From assembly GCF_009866655.1 (NCBI RefSeq), contig NZ_CP047420.1, forward strand, positions 1,054,001-1,118,000: a stretch of DNA of 64,000 nucleotides, in the 5' to 3' direction. The stretch comes from Rathayibacter sp. VKM Ac-2804. Lineage in GTDB: Bacteria; Actinomycetota; Actinomycetes; Actinomycetales; Microbacteriaceae. The position numbers and the translations under genes are program-made. Shown piece by piece: positions 24,615 to 35,285 of this stretch; the first letter of the stretch is position 1, and each line of letters starts with the position of its first letter. The notes below the pieces were generated by a model, which saw nothing but the letters and a program-made list of their open reading frames with translations, was not told where the DNA came from and made no database searches.

Positions 24615-25601
24615 ATGGAAACTCGAATCTTCGGCCGCACCGGTGCGCCCGTCTCCGTCGTCGGCCTCGGAACCTGGCAGCTCGGTGCCGACTGGGGGGA
24701 CGTCGCGGAGAGCGACGCCCTCGCCATCCTCGACGCCGCGGCGGAGTCCGGCGTCACCCTCTTCGACACCGCCGATGTCTACGGCGACGGCCGCAGCGAG
24801 CGGACCATCGGCGCCTGGCGCGCCGCCCACCCCGACGCGGAGGTCTTCGTCGCGACGAAGATGGGCCGCCGCGTGGAGCAGATCCCCGCCAACTACGTGC
24901 TCGACAACTTCCGCGCCTGGACCGACCGCTCGCGCTCGAACCTCGGCGTCGACACGCTCGACCTGGTGCAGCTGCACTGCCCGCCGACCTCGGTCTACTC
25001 CGACGACGCGGTCTTCGACGCGCTCGACACCCTGGTCGACGAGGGCGCCATCGCGCACTACGGCGTCTCGGTCGAGCGCACGGACGAGGCGCTCACCGCC
25101 ATCGCGCGGCCGAACGTCGCGAGCGTCCAGATCATCCTCAACGCGTTCCGCCTCAAGCCGCTCGACGCGGTGCTGCCCGCGGCCCGCGAGGCCGGCGTCG
25201 GCGTCCTGGCGCGCGTCCCGCTCGCCTCCGGCCTGCTCAGCGGCCGCTACACGACCGAGACGACCTTCGCGCCGGACGACCACCGGAACTACAACCGCGA
25301 CGGCTCCGCCTTCGACGTCGGCGAGACCTTCTCGGGCGTCGACTTCGCGACCGGCGTCGAGGCCGCCCAGGAGTTCTCCCTCCTGGCCGCCGACCACGGC
25401 CTCGCGCCCGCCGCCGCCGCGCTCGCCTGGATCATCCAGCAGGACGGCGTGACCGCCGTCATCCCCGGTGCCCGCTCCGTCGAGCAGGCGAAGGCGAACG
25501 CCACCGCCGCGGACGCCGCCCCCCTCGGCCCCGCCTTCATGGAGGCCGTCAACGCCCTCTACGACACCCACTTCCGCCCCACGGTCCACCCCCGCTGGTA
25601 G
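24615..25601 (+). CDS. Aldo/keto reductase
   Basis: 328-aa NADPH-dependent oxidoreductase with a TIM barrel. FDTADVYGDGRSE holds the catalytic Asp and Tyr, FVATKMGRR the Lys, and LVQLHCPP the His. The cofactor-binding end is AVIPGARSVEQAKANATAA. It closely matches the YajO/IolS-type group that reduces aldehydes or sugars. The ATG has TACGGT 6 nt upstream, matching a leaderless promoter and mirroring the divergent kinase promoter. Confidence 0.9.
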   Translation: METRIFGRTGAPVSVVGLGTWQLGADWGDVAESDALAILDAAAESGVTLFDTADVYGDGRSERTIGAWRAAHPDAEVFVATKMGRRVEQIPANYVLDNFRAWTDRSRSNLGVDTLDLVQLHCPPTSVYSDDAVFDALDTLVDEGAIAHYGVSVERTDEALTAIARPNVASVQIILNAFRLKPLDAVLPAAREAGVGVLARVPLASGLLSGRYTTETTFAPDDHRNYNRDGSAFDVGETFSGVDFATGVEAAQEFSLLAADHGLAPAAAALAWIIQQDGVTAVIPGARSVEQAKANATAADAAPLGPAFMEAVNALYDTHFRPTVHPRW

Positions 25602-25628
25602 GTCGCTCCGCGACGCCCCGGCCTGCGC

Positions 25629-25882
25629 GTGCTGATCGAGCAGCCCGCGCAGCGCCGCGTCTGCATGCTGATCGAGTAGCCCGCGCAGCGGGCGTATCGA
25701 GATCCACCACCGTGAGAACGCGAGTCTGCAGACCCGCCCTGCTGGTGGTGGCGGGTCTCGATACGCCCCTGCGGGGCTACTCGACCAGCATGACGCGGCG
25801 GCGCCGCGTCCTTTCCCTCACCACCGAGACGCGAAGCGGCTTCGCCGCTCAATACGCCCCTGCGGGCTACTCGACCAGCATG
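25629..25882. repeat. Cluster of dispersed 38-40-bp palindromic repeats (family R)
   Basis: This gene-free stretch carries copies of a repeat whose full form reads GGTCTCGATACG, then a variable GC core, then CTACTCGACCAGCATG. A clear inverted pair is at about 25664-25706 and 25754-25792, facing each other, with partial copies at 25629-25655 and 25851-25882. Further pairs are at 30339-30457 and 63454-63552. No open frame or transposase is present between the copies. Confidence 0.88.
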
Positions 25883-25930
25883 TGTGCGGGCGTCTCTTCC
25901 CAGTAGATCCCCCTCCACCGGAGTCCCGTC

Positions 25931-25990
25931 CTCACTCGCCCGAGAAGGCTCGTTTTCCACCCCGAGAACGAGCCTTCTCGGGCGAGTGAG
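25931..25990. repeat. Palindromic repeat P2, upstream copy
   Basis: Perfect 24-bp inverted repeat (25931-25954 with 25967-25990), core CTCGCCCGAGAAGGCTCG, 12-nt loop. It ends 55 bp before the start of the second DUF559-like gene and is unrelated in sequence to repeat P1. Confidence 0.95.
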
Positions 25991-26045
25991 CGGCGCCTGT
26001 GGACAACTTCGCGCACGGAAGGGCTAGAGGCGCCAGCATGGCGCG

Positions 26046-26918
26046 GTGAGTGGCGACGAGCCGGAGGGCGTCTTCAGCGTGGCGGAGGGGAGCGCCGCGG
26101 GGCTGTCGCGGGCGCGGATGCGGTCGGCGGAGTTCTCGTCGCCGGCCTACGGAGTCAGATCGTCGGCGCCGGCCGTCACGCTCGCGGATCGCTGCGCGGC
26201 GGTGCTGCATCGCCTCGGAGACAGCGTCTTCGTCTGCGGGCCGACCGCGGCGCTGCTCTGGGGCGCTCCGCTCGACCGGCGCTGGGAGCAGCGCACCATC
26301 GTGGACGTCGCCGTCGTCGCACCGGCCCGGGCGCCGCACGCGCGCGGACTCGCGGGTCGCAGTCTCACTCTCGACCGCGCCGTCGACGTCGTGACGGGGC
26401 GGAGGCGCGCTCTCACCACTCCTGAGCGCACCTGGTGCGACCTCGGCGCCGTCCTCGAGCTCGCGGACCTCGTGGCGGTCGGCGACGACCTCCTCCACCG
26501 ACGTCTCGTCACCGAGGAGTCACTGCGTGCCGCGCTCGCGCGGTATCCGGGACGACGGGGCGTCTCACGCCTGCGTCGAGCCCTCGGGCTGCTCGATGGC
26601 CGCGCGGAGTCGCGTCCCGAGTCGCAGGTCCGCGTGGCGCTGGTGCTCGCGGGGATCACCGGGGCCGAGGCGAACGTCGAGATCCACGACGAGGCCGGCA
26701 CCTTCCTCGGCCGGGTCGACCTCTGCCTCGCCCGGGCCCGCCTGATCATCGAGTACCACGGCGACTACCACCGCTCCGAGCCCGGCCAGTGGCGCAGGGA
26801 CGTCGCCCGCGCGCGCCGCCTCCGCGCGGCCGGCTGGACCGTGATCGAGCTCACCGGCGACGACCTCGCCGACCTCGACTCCGTCGTCGCCCAGGTGCGC
26901 GCGGCGCTGCGCCACTGA
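26046..26918 (+). CDS. DUF559/Vsr-like nuclease-fold protein, palindrome-flanked (second locus)
   Basis: 290-aa relative of the gene at 7120. The N-terminal half has the matching block FVCGPTAALLWGAPLDRR (compare FSHLTAAQLWSVPLPFRR). The C-terminal Vsr-like domain (about 195-290) has Asp225 in GRVDLCL and Glu236 in IIEYHGDYHR, followed by RRLRAAGWTVIELTGDDL, the usual end of DUF559 domains. GTG start with CAGCAT 6 nt upstream. It is bracketed by palindrome P2, whose downstream copy begins 2 bp after the stop. Function unproven; a nicking or DNA-processing enzyme is suggested by fold. Confidence 0.78.
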   Translation: MSGDEPEGVFSVAEGSAAGLSRARMRSAEFSSPAYGVRSSAPAVTLADRCAAVLHRLGDSVFVCGPTAALLWGAPLDRRWEQRTIVDVAVVAPARAPHARGLAGRSLTLDRAVDVVTGRRRALTTPERTWCDLGAVLELADLVAVGDDLLHRRLVTEESLRAALARYPGRRGVSRLRRALGLLDGRAESRPESQVRVALVLAGITGAEANVEIHDEAGTFLGRVDLCLARARLIIEYHGDYHRSEPGQWRRDVARARRLRAAGWTVIELTGDDLADLDSVVAQVRAALRH

Positions 26919-26919
26919 C

Positions 26920-26969
26920 TCGCCCGAGAAGGCTCGCTCCCGGGGCGGAGAACGAGCCTTCTCGGGCGA
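26920..26969. repeat. Palindromic repeat P2, downstream copy
   Basis: Perfect 17-bp inverted repeat (26920-26936 with 26953-26969) sharing TCGCCCGAGAAGGCTCG with the upstream copy but with a different 16-nt loop. It starts 2 bp after the DUF559-like stop and could also act as a terminator for the two converging genes. Confidence 0.95.
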
Positions 26970-26990
26970 CTCGGCGGCGTGCCGCGCGGG

Positions 26991-28613
<1,623 letters not shown>

Positions 28614-28682
28614 GGGGTCCATAGTGGCAGTCGCGCCGGGGCCGCGATACCGGCTGGACAGGCGCTGGCTAGGCTGTCCGCC

Positions 28683-29666
28683 ATGCCCGACCGCGCCTCC
28701 GACGGTGTCCCCGACACCGCCTCCGCCCCCCGCACCTACAGCTATCTCGGGCCGTCCGGCACGTTCACGGAGGCGGCGCTCGCGCAGGTGCCCGAGGCGC
28801 GCGGGCACGTCTGGCGGAGTGTCGGCAACGTCGGCGAGGCGCTCGACGACCTCGTCTCGGGGCGCAGCGACGGCGCGGTGATCGCGATCGAGAACTCGGT
28901 CGAGGGCGGGGTGACCGCGGCGCAGGACGCGCTGGCGAAGATCCCGGGCGTGCGGATCGTCGGCGAGTACCTCGTGCCGGTGTCGTTCATCCTGGTCGGC
29001 CGCCCGGGGGCGCGGCTCGAGGACGTGCGGATCGTCGCCGCCCACCCGGTCGCCTACGGCCAGTGCCGCGAGTGGCTCGACCGGACGATCCCGAGCCACG
29101 AGCACCTGCCCGCGTCGAGCAACGTGCAGGCCACGATCGACCTGCTCGCCGGCTCGCCCGCCCAGGCCGCGATCGCGCCGCCGGGCATCGTCCGCCACCA
29201 CGGCGTCGAGGTGCTCGCGGAGCGGATCGGCGACAACCCGAACGCGGTCACCCGCTTCGTGCACGTCTCGCGCTCACGGGTGCTGCCCGAGCCGACGGGC
29301 GCCGACAAGACGAGCCTGATCGTCGAGCTGCCCTCCGACGCCCCCGGCGCGCTGCTGGACATGCTCGAGCAGTTCGCGACCCGCGGCGTGAACCTGAGCA
29401 TGATCCAGTCGCGGCCGATCGGCGACGCCCTCGGCCGCTACCGCTTCGTCATCGACCTCGACGGCCACGTGCACGACGAGCGGGTCGCCGACGCCCTGCT
29501 GGGCCTCCGCCGCTTCAGTCCGCGGGTGATCTTCCTCGGCTCGTATCCCCGTGCGGATCGCCGTCCGGTCTCGTACGTGCGACGCTACGACGACGAGGTG
29601 TTCATCGAGGCCCGCGACTGGCTGCGCGGGATCCTGGGCAGCGAACCGGAGGTCGACGATGACTGA
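28683..29666 (+). CDS. pheA: Prephenate dehydratase
   Basis: 327-aa enzyme converting prephenate to phenylpyruvate in phenylalanine synthesis. The catalytic domain starts TYSYLGPSGTFTEAAL and includes ENSVEGGV and NAVTRFVHV, with the conserved Thr-Arg-Phe. An ACT domain covers about 205-285 (TSLIVELPSDAPGALLDMLEQFATRGVNLSMIQSRP), where phenylalanine feedback binds. TAGGCT lies 7 nt before the ATG. The stop overlaps the next gene by 8 nt. Confidence 0.94.
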   Translation: MPDRASDGVPDTASAPRTYSYLGPSGTFTEAALAQVPEARGHVWRSVGNVGEALDDLVSGRSDGAVIAIENSVEGGVTAAQDALAKIPGVRIVGEYLVPVSFILVGRPGARLEDVRIVAAHPVAYGQCREWLDRTIPSHEHLPASSNVQATIDLLAGSPAQAAIAPPGIVRHHGVEVLAERIGDNPNAVTRFVHVSRSRVLPEPTGADKTSLIVELPSDAPGALLDMLEQFATRGVNLSMIQSRPIGDALGRYRFVIDLDGHVHDERVADALLGLRRFSPRVIFLGSYPRADRRPVSYVRRYDDEVFIEARDWLRGILGSEPEVDDD

Positions 29667-30315
29667 ACGAGGCGGAGCCGAGCGCGAGCGCGTCGATCCG
29701 CGGTACGACGCCGCCTTCCAGCGGGGTTTCGCCGGGGGAGTGGACCGGGTGCGCGGCGACGAGCGCGCCTTCGCGCGGCCGAGCACGGCGCCGGAGGGGA
29801 TCGCCCGCCGGCGGCCGCCCGCGCTCGCCGAGGTCGCGACCGACAGCCGGCGCTCGCGGCGGGCCGCCGAGAGTCCCGCCCCCGCCGGTCCGCCCGTGCG
29901 CCTGCCGTCCGACGCCGATGCGGCGCCCATCGTGCAGCCGTTCGCGGACGCCGCCCGAGAGGAGGCGCCCGCCCGCCGCGTCGACGCCGCCGTCGAGCCC
30001 TCTGCGCCGCTCTGGCGGAACCCCTGGCTGCTCGCCCTGCTGCTCGCGGGGCTCGCCGGCAGCGTGCTCGGCGTCGCGCTGCTCTACAGCGGCTACTCCT
30101 CGCCGCCCGCGTCGTACTACGGCGACTCCGACACCCCGTCACCGGAGTGGATCCAGCGGCAGATCACCTACTACGCCTCGATCCCGCTGCTGGGCAGCCT
30201 GCCCTTCGCCCTGCTGCTGGCGATGGGCGTCGCGGCGCTGCGCTGGCGTGCCCGGCCCGCGAAGCAGGCGCCCTCCGACGACGTCGAGACCGAGGCCGAG
30301 GCGACGACCCACTGA
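29659..30315 (+). CDS. Hypothetical membrane protein downstream of pheA
   Basis: 218-aa protein with a charged, disordered N-terminal half (to about 115) and two transmembrane segments (about 118-140 and 170-192) joined by a short exterior loop rich in Ser/Pro/Tyr. The ATG at 29659 overlaps the pheA stop, so the two are co-translated. No known domain. The pairing is probably lineage-specific rather than functional. Confidence 0.75.
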   Translation: MTERGGAERERVDPRYDAAFQRGFAGGVDRVRGDERAFARPSTAPEGIARRRPPALAEVATDSRRSRRAAESPAPAGPPVRLPSDADAAPIVQPFADAAREEAPARRVDAAVEPSAPLWRNPWLLALLLAGLAGSVLGVALLYSGYSSPPASYYGDSDTPSPEWIQRQITYYASIPLLGSLPFALLLAMGVAALRWRARPAKQAPSDDVETEAEATTH

Positions 30316-30338
30316 CGCCGGCGCCTCCGGTTGAGGGG

Positions 30339-30457
30339 GATCTCGATACGCGCGCTGCGCGCGCTACTCGATCAGCATGGGCTGCTGTCGATGCGTCAGA
30401 GCGCGAGATCGCTCGAGCATGCTGGTCGAGCAGCCCCGCAGGGGCGTATCGAGACCC
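30339..30457. repeat. Inverted pair of family R repeats
   Basis: Copies at 30339-30379 (GATCTCGATACG...CTACTCGATCAGCATG) and in opposite orientation at 30418-30457 (CATGCTGGTCGAGCAG...GTATCGAGACCC). The internal arms are the reverse complement of each other, so the 120 bp can fold into one long hairpin. It sits between the pheA operon and the ferritin-VIT gene. Confidence 0.9.
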
Positions 30458-30498
30458 ACCGTCGTCAGCACTTCCGGCGGAAGTGGGAGGAATGCCCC

Positions 30499-31617
30499 CT
30501 ATACCCCCGACGCCCCGAACAGCAGCCCGAGCAGATAGGTGACGAGCGCTGCGCCGTAGCCGATGCCGAGCTGGCGCAGCGCGCGGGCGAGGGGCGGCGC
30601 GCCGGAGAGCAGGCCGACGATCGCGCCGGTCGCGAGCAGCGCCAGGCCGACCAGGACGGACGCGAGGACCACCGCGGCCAGCCCCGACATCCCGAGCAGG
30701 TAGGGCAGCACGGGGATGATCGCGCCCGAGGCGAAGAAGCAGAAGCTCGACAGCGCCGCGCCCATCCCCGTGCCGATCGACTCGTGCTCGTCGATCGACG
30801 GGTCGGCCTTCGGCCCGCCGATGGTGATCGGCGAGGTCGGCGCCGCGCCGCCCCGCAGTCCCGCGAAGACGCGGGCGGCGCGGGCGTCCGCGTCCTCCTG
30901 CGAGAGCCCGCGCGCGCGGTAGACCAGCGACAGCTCGTTGGCGTCGACGTCGAGGTCGGAGACGACGTGGTTGGTGTCGAGGTCGGGGGAGGAGGCGGAG
31001 AGCAGCTCGCGCTGCGAGCGCACCGAGACGAACTCCCCGGCCCCCATCGAGAGCGCGCCGGCCAGCAGCCCGGCGATGCCGGTGAAGAGCACGACCCCGG
31101 TGCCGACGCCGCTCGCGCCGACGCCGAGGACGAGGGCCAGGTTCGAGACCAGGCCGTCGTTGGCGCCGAACACCGCTGCGCGGAAGGTGCCCGAGAGCCG
31201 GTTGCGGCCGCGCTCGGCGAGCCCGCGGACGACCTCGCCGTGGATCCGCTCGTCGGCGGCCATCGCCTCCGTCGCGTCGTCGTCGTCGGCGTAGGGCGAG
31301 CGGGCCTCGGCGCGCTGGATCAGCGCGAGCACGAAGACCGAGCCGAACTGCCGGGTCAGGAAGCCGAGGAGGCGGGTGCGCAGGTCGGGCCGGGGCTGCG
31401 GCTCGGCGGCCGACCCGAGCAGCTCCCGCCAGTGCTCCTCGTGCCGCCCTTCGGCCGCGGCGAGGGCGAGCAGGATCTCGCGCTCCTCGCCGGTGCGGCG
31501 CTGTGCGAGATCGCGGTAGCTCGCGGCCTCGGCGAGCTCGTCGGCGAGGTAGCGCCGCCAGCGGCGGATCTGCACGGGGGTGGGGGAGGAAGGGGTGTCT
31601 CGGGCGGTGGTCGCCAT
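30499..31617 (-). CDS. VIT1/CCC1-family metal transporter with N-terminal ferritin-like domain
   Basis: 372-aa membrane protein for Fe/Mn handling. Residues about 15-140 form a ferritin-like four-helix region with acidic metal ligands (LADELAEAASYRDLA, EGRHEEHWRELLG, ADERIHGEVVRGL). Residues about 150-370 form the VIT/CCC1 domain with five hydrophobic segments and family motifs (AAVFGANDGLVSNLALVLG, GALSMGAGEFVSVRSQRE). This is the layout of MbfA-type membrane-bound ferritins that export iron or manganese. The ATG at 31617 follows AGGAG. Confidence 0.85.
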   Translation of the reverse strand: MATTARDTPSSPTPVQIRRWRRYLADELAEAASYRDLAQRRTGEEREILLALAAAEGRHEEHWRELLGSAAEPQPRPDLRTRLLGFLTRQFGSVFVLALIQRAEARSPYADDDDATEAMAADERIHGEVVRGLAERGRNRLSGTFRAAVFGANDGLVSNLALVLGVGASGVGTGVVLFTGIAGLLAGALSMGAGEFVSVRSQRELLSASSPDLDTNHVVSDLDVDANELSLVYRARGLSQEDADARAARVFAGLRGGAAPTSPITIGGPKADPSIDEHESIGTGMGAALSSFCFFASGAIIPVLPYLLGMSGLAAVVLASVLVGLALLATGAIVGLLSGAPPLARALRQLGIGYGAALVTYLLGLLFGASGV

Positions 31618-31947
31618 GGGATCTCCTGGGTTCGGCACCCCGGCCGACCCGCGCGAGAGGACCGATCAGGACACGTGTCGACTGACCGAAGGTCTCGTTC
31701 GCCCGGTTCCGCGAGGATCTGGGTGGCGGGCCGGGTCCGGGACTCTCCGGACCAGCATGTCGACGCGCCTCGTCGTCCGCTCCGCGGACGGTGGGAACTA
31801 CTCCCCTTCGCAGGGACCACCGTAGCCGACCCGGCGGCACCGCGCCCCTCCGATCGCGGCGCGACGGCCGCGGGTAGGGTCGAGCCGCGGCGGACCCTCC
31901 CGGCCCGCCCCCGCGCCGCACCGGCGCCCTCGAAGTGGAGGCCGCCC
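31618..31947. other. Divergent intergenic region, ferritin-VIT gene and FMN oxidase gene
   Basis: About 330 bp without a gene. On the plus side TAGGGT near 31875 is a possible -10 element for the oxidase. No recognisable metal-regulator operator, riboswitch or repeat was found. The DNA is locally GC-rich with short inverted pieces only. Confidence 0.4.
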
Positions 31948-33003
31948 ATGTCCGGCGACAGCGCACCGACCCGCCGACTCGTCGCCGAGCTGGAGGAGCG
32001 CGCCCGCGAGGTCCTGCCCTGGTTCGTCGCCGACTACTACGGCGCCGTCGCGGGCGGCCGGGGGGAGCGCGACGCCGACCTCGCGGCCTGGGACGCGATC
32101 CGGTTCCGGCCGGCGGCCCTGAACGGCGAGCTCGACGGCGACACCACGACCACTGTCCTCGGCACGGAGGTCCGCGGCCCGGTGCTGGTCGCGCCGATGG
32201 CGCAGCAGAACGCCGCGGACCCGCGGGGCGAGATCGCGATGGCGGAGGCGGCGGCGCGCGCCGGCACCCTGCTCGGCGTCTCCACGAACACGGCGCTGCC
32301 GTTCGAGCGGATCGCTGCGGCGGGTGCGCCGTGGTGGTTCCAGGTCTACCTGCTCGCGGACCGCGACGTGACGCACGCGCTCGTCGAGCGGGCCGCTGAG
32401 CACGGCGCCCGCGCTCTGATGCTCACGGTCGAGATGCCGGTGCTGCGCGGCGAGCGCCCCGGCATCGAGCCGCTGACCTGGCCGGAGATCCCAGGCAAGG
32501 CGAGGCTGGGCAACCTGACCGAGCAGGAACGCGCCCTGGTCCTCGGCCGTCCCGTGCCGAACCCGGGACTCGACGACATCGGCCGGCTCCGCTCGGTGAG
32601 CGGTCTGCCGGTCCTGGTGAAGGGCGTGCTGCGCGGCGAGGACGCGCGGCGCGCGGTCGACGCGGGCGCCTCCGGTGTCGTCGTCTCGACCCACGGCGGC
32701 CGGCGGATGGACGGCTCGATCACCGCCGTCGGGGCGCTCGCCGAGGTGGCCGCGGCGGTCGGTGCCGACGCCGAGGTCTACGTCGACAGCGGCGTCCGCT
32801 CGGGCCGGCACGTGCTCGCGGCGCTCGCGCTCGGGGCGCGGGCGGTCTTCGTCGGACGGCCGCTGATGTGGGCGCTCGCCGCGGGTGGCGCCGACGAGGT
32901 CGCCGCGCTGCTCGGCGTTCTCGACGCCGAGTTCCGGGTGCTGCTGCGGCAGTCGGGAGCGGCGTCGATCCGCGATCTGGCCGGGCTCGTCGCCCAGTCC
33001 TGA
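31948..33003 (+). CDS. FMN-dependent alpha-hydroxy-acid oxidase homologue
   Basis: 351-aa TIM-barrel flavoprotein like lactate or glycolate oxidase. Family residues seen are the Tyr in VADYYGA, the Tyr in WFQVYLLADRD, Lys225 in LVKGV, and catalytic His249 with Arg in STHGGRRMDG. The FMN phosphate loop is VYVDSGVRSGRHVL. A departure is Glu162 in TVEMP where most members have TVDTP, and the usual SNHGGRQLDG reads STHGGRRMDG. It may oxidise an unusual 2-hydroxy acid or have altered activity. The ATG at 31948 starts the conserved region; ribosome-binding site GTGGAGG. Confidence 0.82.
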   Translation: MSGDSAPTRRLVAELEERAREVLPWFVADYYGAVAGGRGERDADLAAWDAIRFRPAALNGELDGDTTTTVLGTEVRGPVLVAPMAQQNAADPRGEIAMAEAAARAGTLLGVSTNTALPFERIAAAGAPWWFQVYLLADRDVTHALVERAAEHGARALMLTVEMPVLRGERPGIEPLTWPEIPGKARLGNLTEQERALVLGRPVPNPGLDDIGRLRSVSGLPVLVKGVLRGEDARRAVDAGASGVVVSTHGGRRMDGSITAVGALAEVAAAVGADAEVYVDSGVRSGRHVLAALALGARAVFVGRPLMWALAAGGADEVAALLGVLDAEFRVLLRQSGAASIRDLAGLVAQS

Positions 33004-33038
33004 CACCGCCCGTGATCAGCCGGCGGCGCCCGCGCCGG

Positions 33039-33839
33039 TCACACCGCGACGGTGCCGCGGGTCCGGCGGCGCTGCTGCCGCTCGTGCTCCGCGTCGAGCA
33101 GTGCGCGGGTGCGCTCGGTCGCCAGCAGCTCGATCAGGGTGCCGGTCTCCTCCTCGATCCGCTCGCGCAGGTCGAGCGGCTCGCTGTTCAGGAGGCGCTT
33201 GGCCGCGGCCGCCACGAGCGGCGGGCGGGCGGCGAGCGCCCGGACGCGCTCGTCGACGCGGGCTGCGAGCTCGGCGCGGGGCACGACCTCGGTGACGAGC
33301 TGCCACTCGAGCGCCTCGGCGGCCCGGACGGCGCGGCCCGACAGCACGAAGTCGAGCGCCCGGCGGCGGCCGATCGTCGCGGGCAGGGTCGCCGTGACGC
33401 CGCAGTCCGGGACGAGCCCGACGTCGCCGTAGGCGCTGACGAAGGTGGCGGCGGGCGTCGCGACGACGATGTCGGCGGCGAGGGCGAAGGCGATCCCCGC
33501 GCCGGCGACCACGCCGTCGATCGCGCAGACGACGACGGCGCTGCTCTCGCCGAGGAGGCGGAACGCCTCGCCGGCGGTCGTCGCCAGGTCGCGGAGGTAC
33601 TCGTCGGGGCGATCGGCGCCCAGGATCGCCGAGACGTCGCCGCCGGTGCAGAAGGCGCGGCCGGCGGACTCCACGACGACGACGGTGCAGCTCGGGTCGG
33701 CGTTCAGCCGGATCAGGGCGCGCACCAGCTGCAGGGCCGTCTCGAGATCGAGGGCGTTGAGCGCGTCGGGCCGGTCGAGCACGAGGCGCGCGACGGGGCC
33801 GGTGCGCTCGAGGCGCACTGTCGGGGTCTGGAGGGTCAT
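33039..33839 (-). CDS. Enoyl-CoA hydratase/isomerase family protein
   Basis: 266-aa crotonase-fold enzyme of acyl-CoA metabolism. The oxyanion-hole segments are AFCTGGDVSAIL and DGVVAGAGIAFALAADIVVA, and the C-terminal helices contain the usual hexamer-forming region. The acid pair typical of hydratases is not obvious, as the second segment reads GLVPDCGVTATL. An isomerase activity is equally possible. Convergent with the oxidase gene and not in an operon, so no pathway partner is visible. Confidence 0.85.
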   Translation of the reverse strand: MTLQTPTVRLERTGPVARLVLDRPDALNALDLETALQLVRALIRLNADPSCTVVVVESAGRAFCTGGDVSAILGADRPDEYLRDLATTAGEAFRLLGESSAVVVCAIDGVVAGAGIAFALAADIVVATPAATFVSAYGDVGLVPDCGVTATLPATIGRRRALDFVLSGRAVRAAEALEWQLVTEVVPRAELAARVDERVRALAARPPLVAAAAKRLLNSEPLDLRERIEEETGTLIELLATERTRALLDAEHERQQRRRTRGTVAV

Positions 33840-34013
33840 GGCGGGGCCTCTCGGGTGGAGGTCGGGGAGGCGCGGTCCTCGCGAGGGGACACGGAGGGGC
33901 GGCGCCGTCCTCGGGGTCGAGGGGCGCAGAAGTGGTTCGCAGCCCCGATCCCGCCGGATCGGTCCGCCCGGCCGATCCTCAGGCGCGCCTCCCGGCCCCT
34001 CTAAACTGCTCTG

Positions 34014-35285
34014 GTGATTGATCCCGTACTTCTCCGCGAGAACCCGGACGTCCTGAAGCGCTCGCAGGAGGCGCGCGGCGACTCCGTCGAGCTCGTCGAC
34101 GAGGCCGTCGAGGCCGACCGCGTGCGCCGGTCCGCGATCACCGAGGCCGAGCGCCTCCGAGCCGAGCAGAACGCGTTCGGCAAGACCGTCGCGAAGGCAC
34201 CGAAGGACGAGAAGGCGGCCCTGGTCGCCGAGGCGCAGCGCCTCGCCGCCGCAGCCAAGCAGGCGCAGCAGGAGGCCGCCGAGGCCGACGAGCGCTTCGG
34301 CTCGCTCGTGAAGCGGCTGGCCAATCCGATCATCGACGGCGTGCCCGCCGGCGGCGAGGACGAGTTCGAGCTCGTGCGCACCGTCGGCGAGCGCCCGGTC
34401 TTCGACTTCGCGCCCCGCGACCACCTCGAGATCGGCGAGCTGCTCGACGGCATCGACATGCAGCGCGGCGCGAAGGTCAGCGGCGCGCGCTTCTACTTCC
34501 TCAAGGGCCTCGTCGCCCGCCTCGAGATCGCGCTGATGAATCTCGGCCTGGAGCGCGCCCTCGAGGCCGGCTTCACCCCGCTGATCACGCCGACGCTCGT
34601 CCGCCCCGAGATCATGGACGGCACCGGCTTCCTCGGCGAGCACGACGACGAGGTGTACCGCCTCCGCGACGACGACCTCTACCTCACCGGCACCAGCGAG
34701 GTGGCGCTCGCCGGGTACCACGCCGACGAGATCCTCGACCTCGCGGGCGGCCCGAAGCGCTACGCCGGCTGGAGCACCTGCTACCGCCGCGAGGCCGGCT
34801 CGGGCGGGCGCGACACCCGCGGCATCATCCGGGTGCACCAGTTCAACAAGCTCGAGATGTTCGTCTACACGCTGCCCGAGGACGCGGAGGCGGAGCACGC
34901 GCGCCTGCTCGCGCACCAGGAGGGCGTGCTGCAGAGTCTCGGCCTGCACTACCGCGTCATCGACGTCGCCGCGGGCGATCTCGGCCAGAGCGCCGCGCGC
35001 AAGTTCGACGTCGAGGCCTGGGTGCCCACCCAGGACGCCTACCGCGAGCTGACCTCCACCTCGAACTGCACCACCTTCCAGGCCCGCCGCCTCGACACCC
35101 GCTACCGCACCGAGTCCGGCAAGACGGCGCCCGTCGCGACCCTGAACGGCACCCTGGCGACCACCCGCTGGATCGTCGCCCTGCTCGAGACGCACCAGCA
35201 GGCCGACGGCTCGGTGCTCGTCCCCGAGGCGCTGCGCCCGCACCTGGGCGGCCTCGAGGTCCTCGAGCCGGTCCGCACCGCATGA
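34014..35285 (+). CDS. serS: Seryl-tRNA synthetase
   Basis: 423-aa class II aminoacyl-tRNA synthetase that charges tRNA-Ser. Residues about 1-105 form the coiled-coil tRNA-binding arm. The catalytic core has the serine-binding TSEVAL, motif 2 [22 protein letters not shown] and motif 3 [15 protein letters not shown]. The GTG start has TAAACT exactly 6 nt upstream, a clear leaderless signature. It overlaps the HAD gene by 4 nt. A tRNA-Ser(UGA) gene follows 0.9 kb downstream. Confidence 0.97.
   Translation: MIDPVLLRENPDVLKRSQEARGDSVELVDEAVEADRVRRSAITEAERLRAEQNAFGKTVAKAPKDEKAALVAEAQRLAAAAKQAQQEAAEADERFGSLVKRLANPIIDGVPAGGEDEFELVRTVGERPVFDFAPRDHLEIGELLDGIDMQRGAKVSGARFYFLKGLVARLEIALMNLGLERALEAGFTPLITPTLVRPEIMDGTGFLGEHDDEVYRLRDDDLYLTGTSEVALAGYHADEILDLAGGPKRYAGWSTCYRREAGSGGRDTRGIIRVHQFNKLEMFVYTLPEDAEAEHARLLAHQEGVLQSLGLHYRVIDVAAGDLGQSAARKFDVEAWVPTQDAYRELTSTSNCTTFQARRLDTRYRTESGKTAPVATLNGTLATTRWIVALLETHQQADGSVLVPEALRPHLGGLEVLEPVRTA

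Noticed and set aside
25629..25882. CRISPR-like array of repeats.
   Set aside because: Copies are inverted, irregularly spaced and vary in the core; there are no uniform spacers or cas genes.
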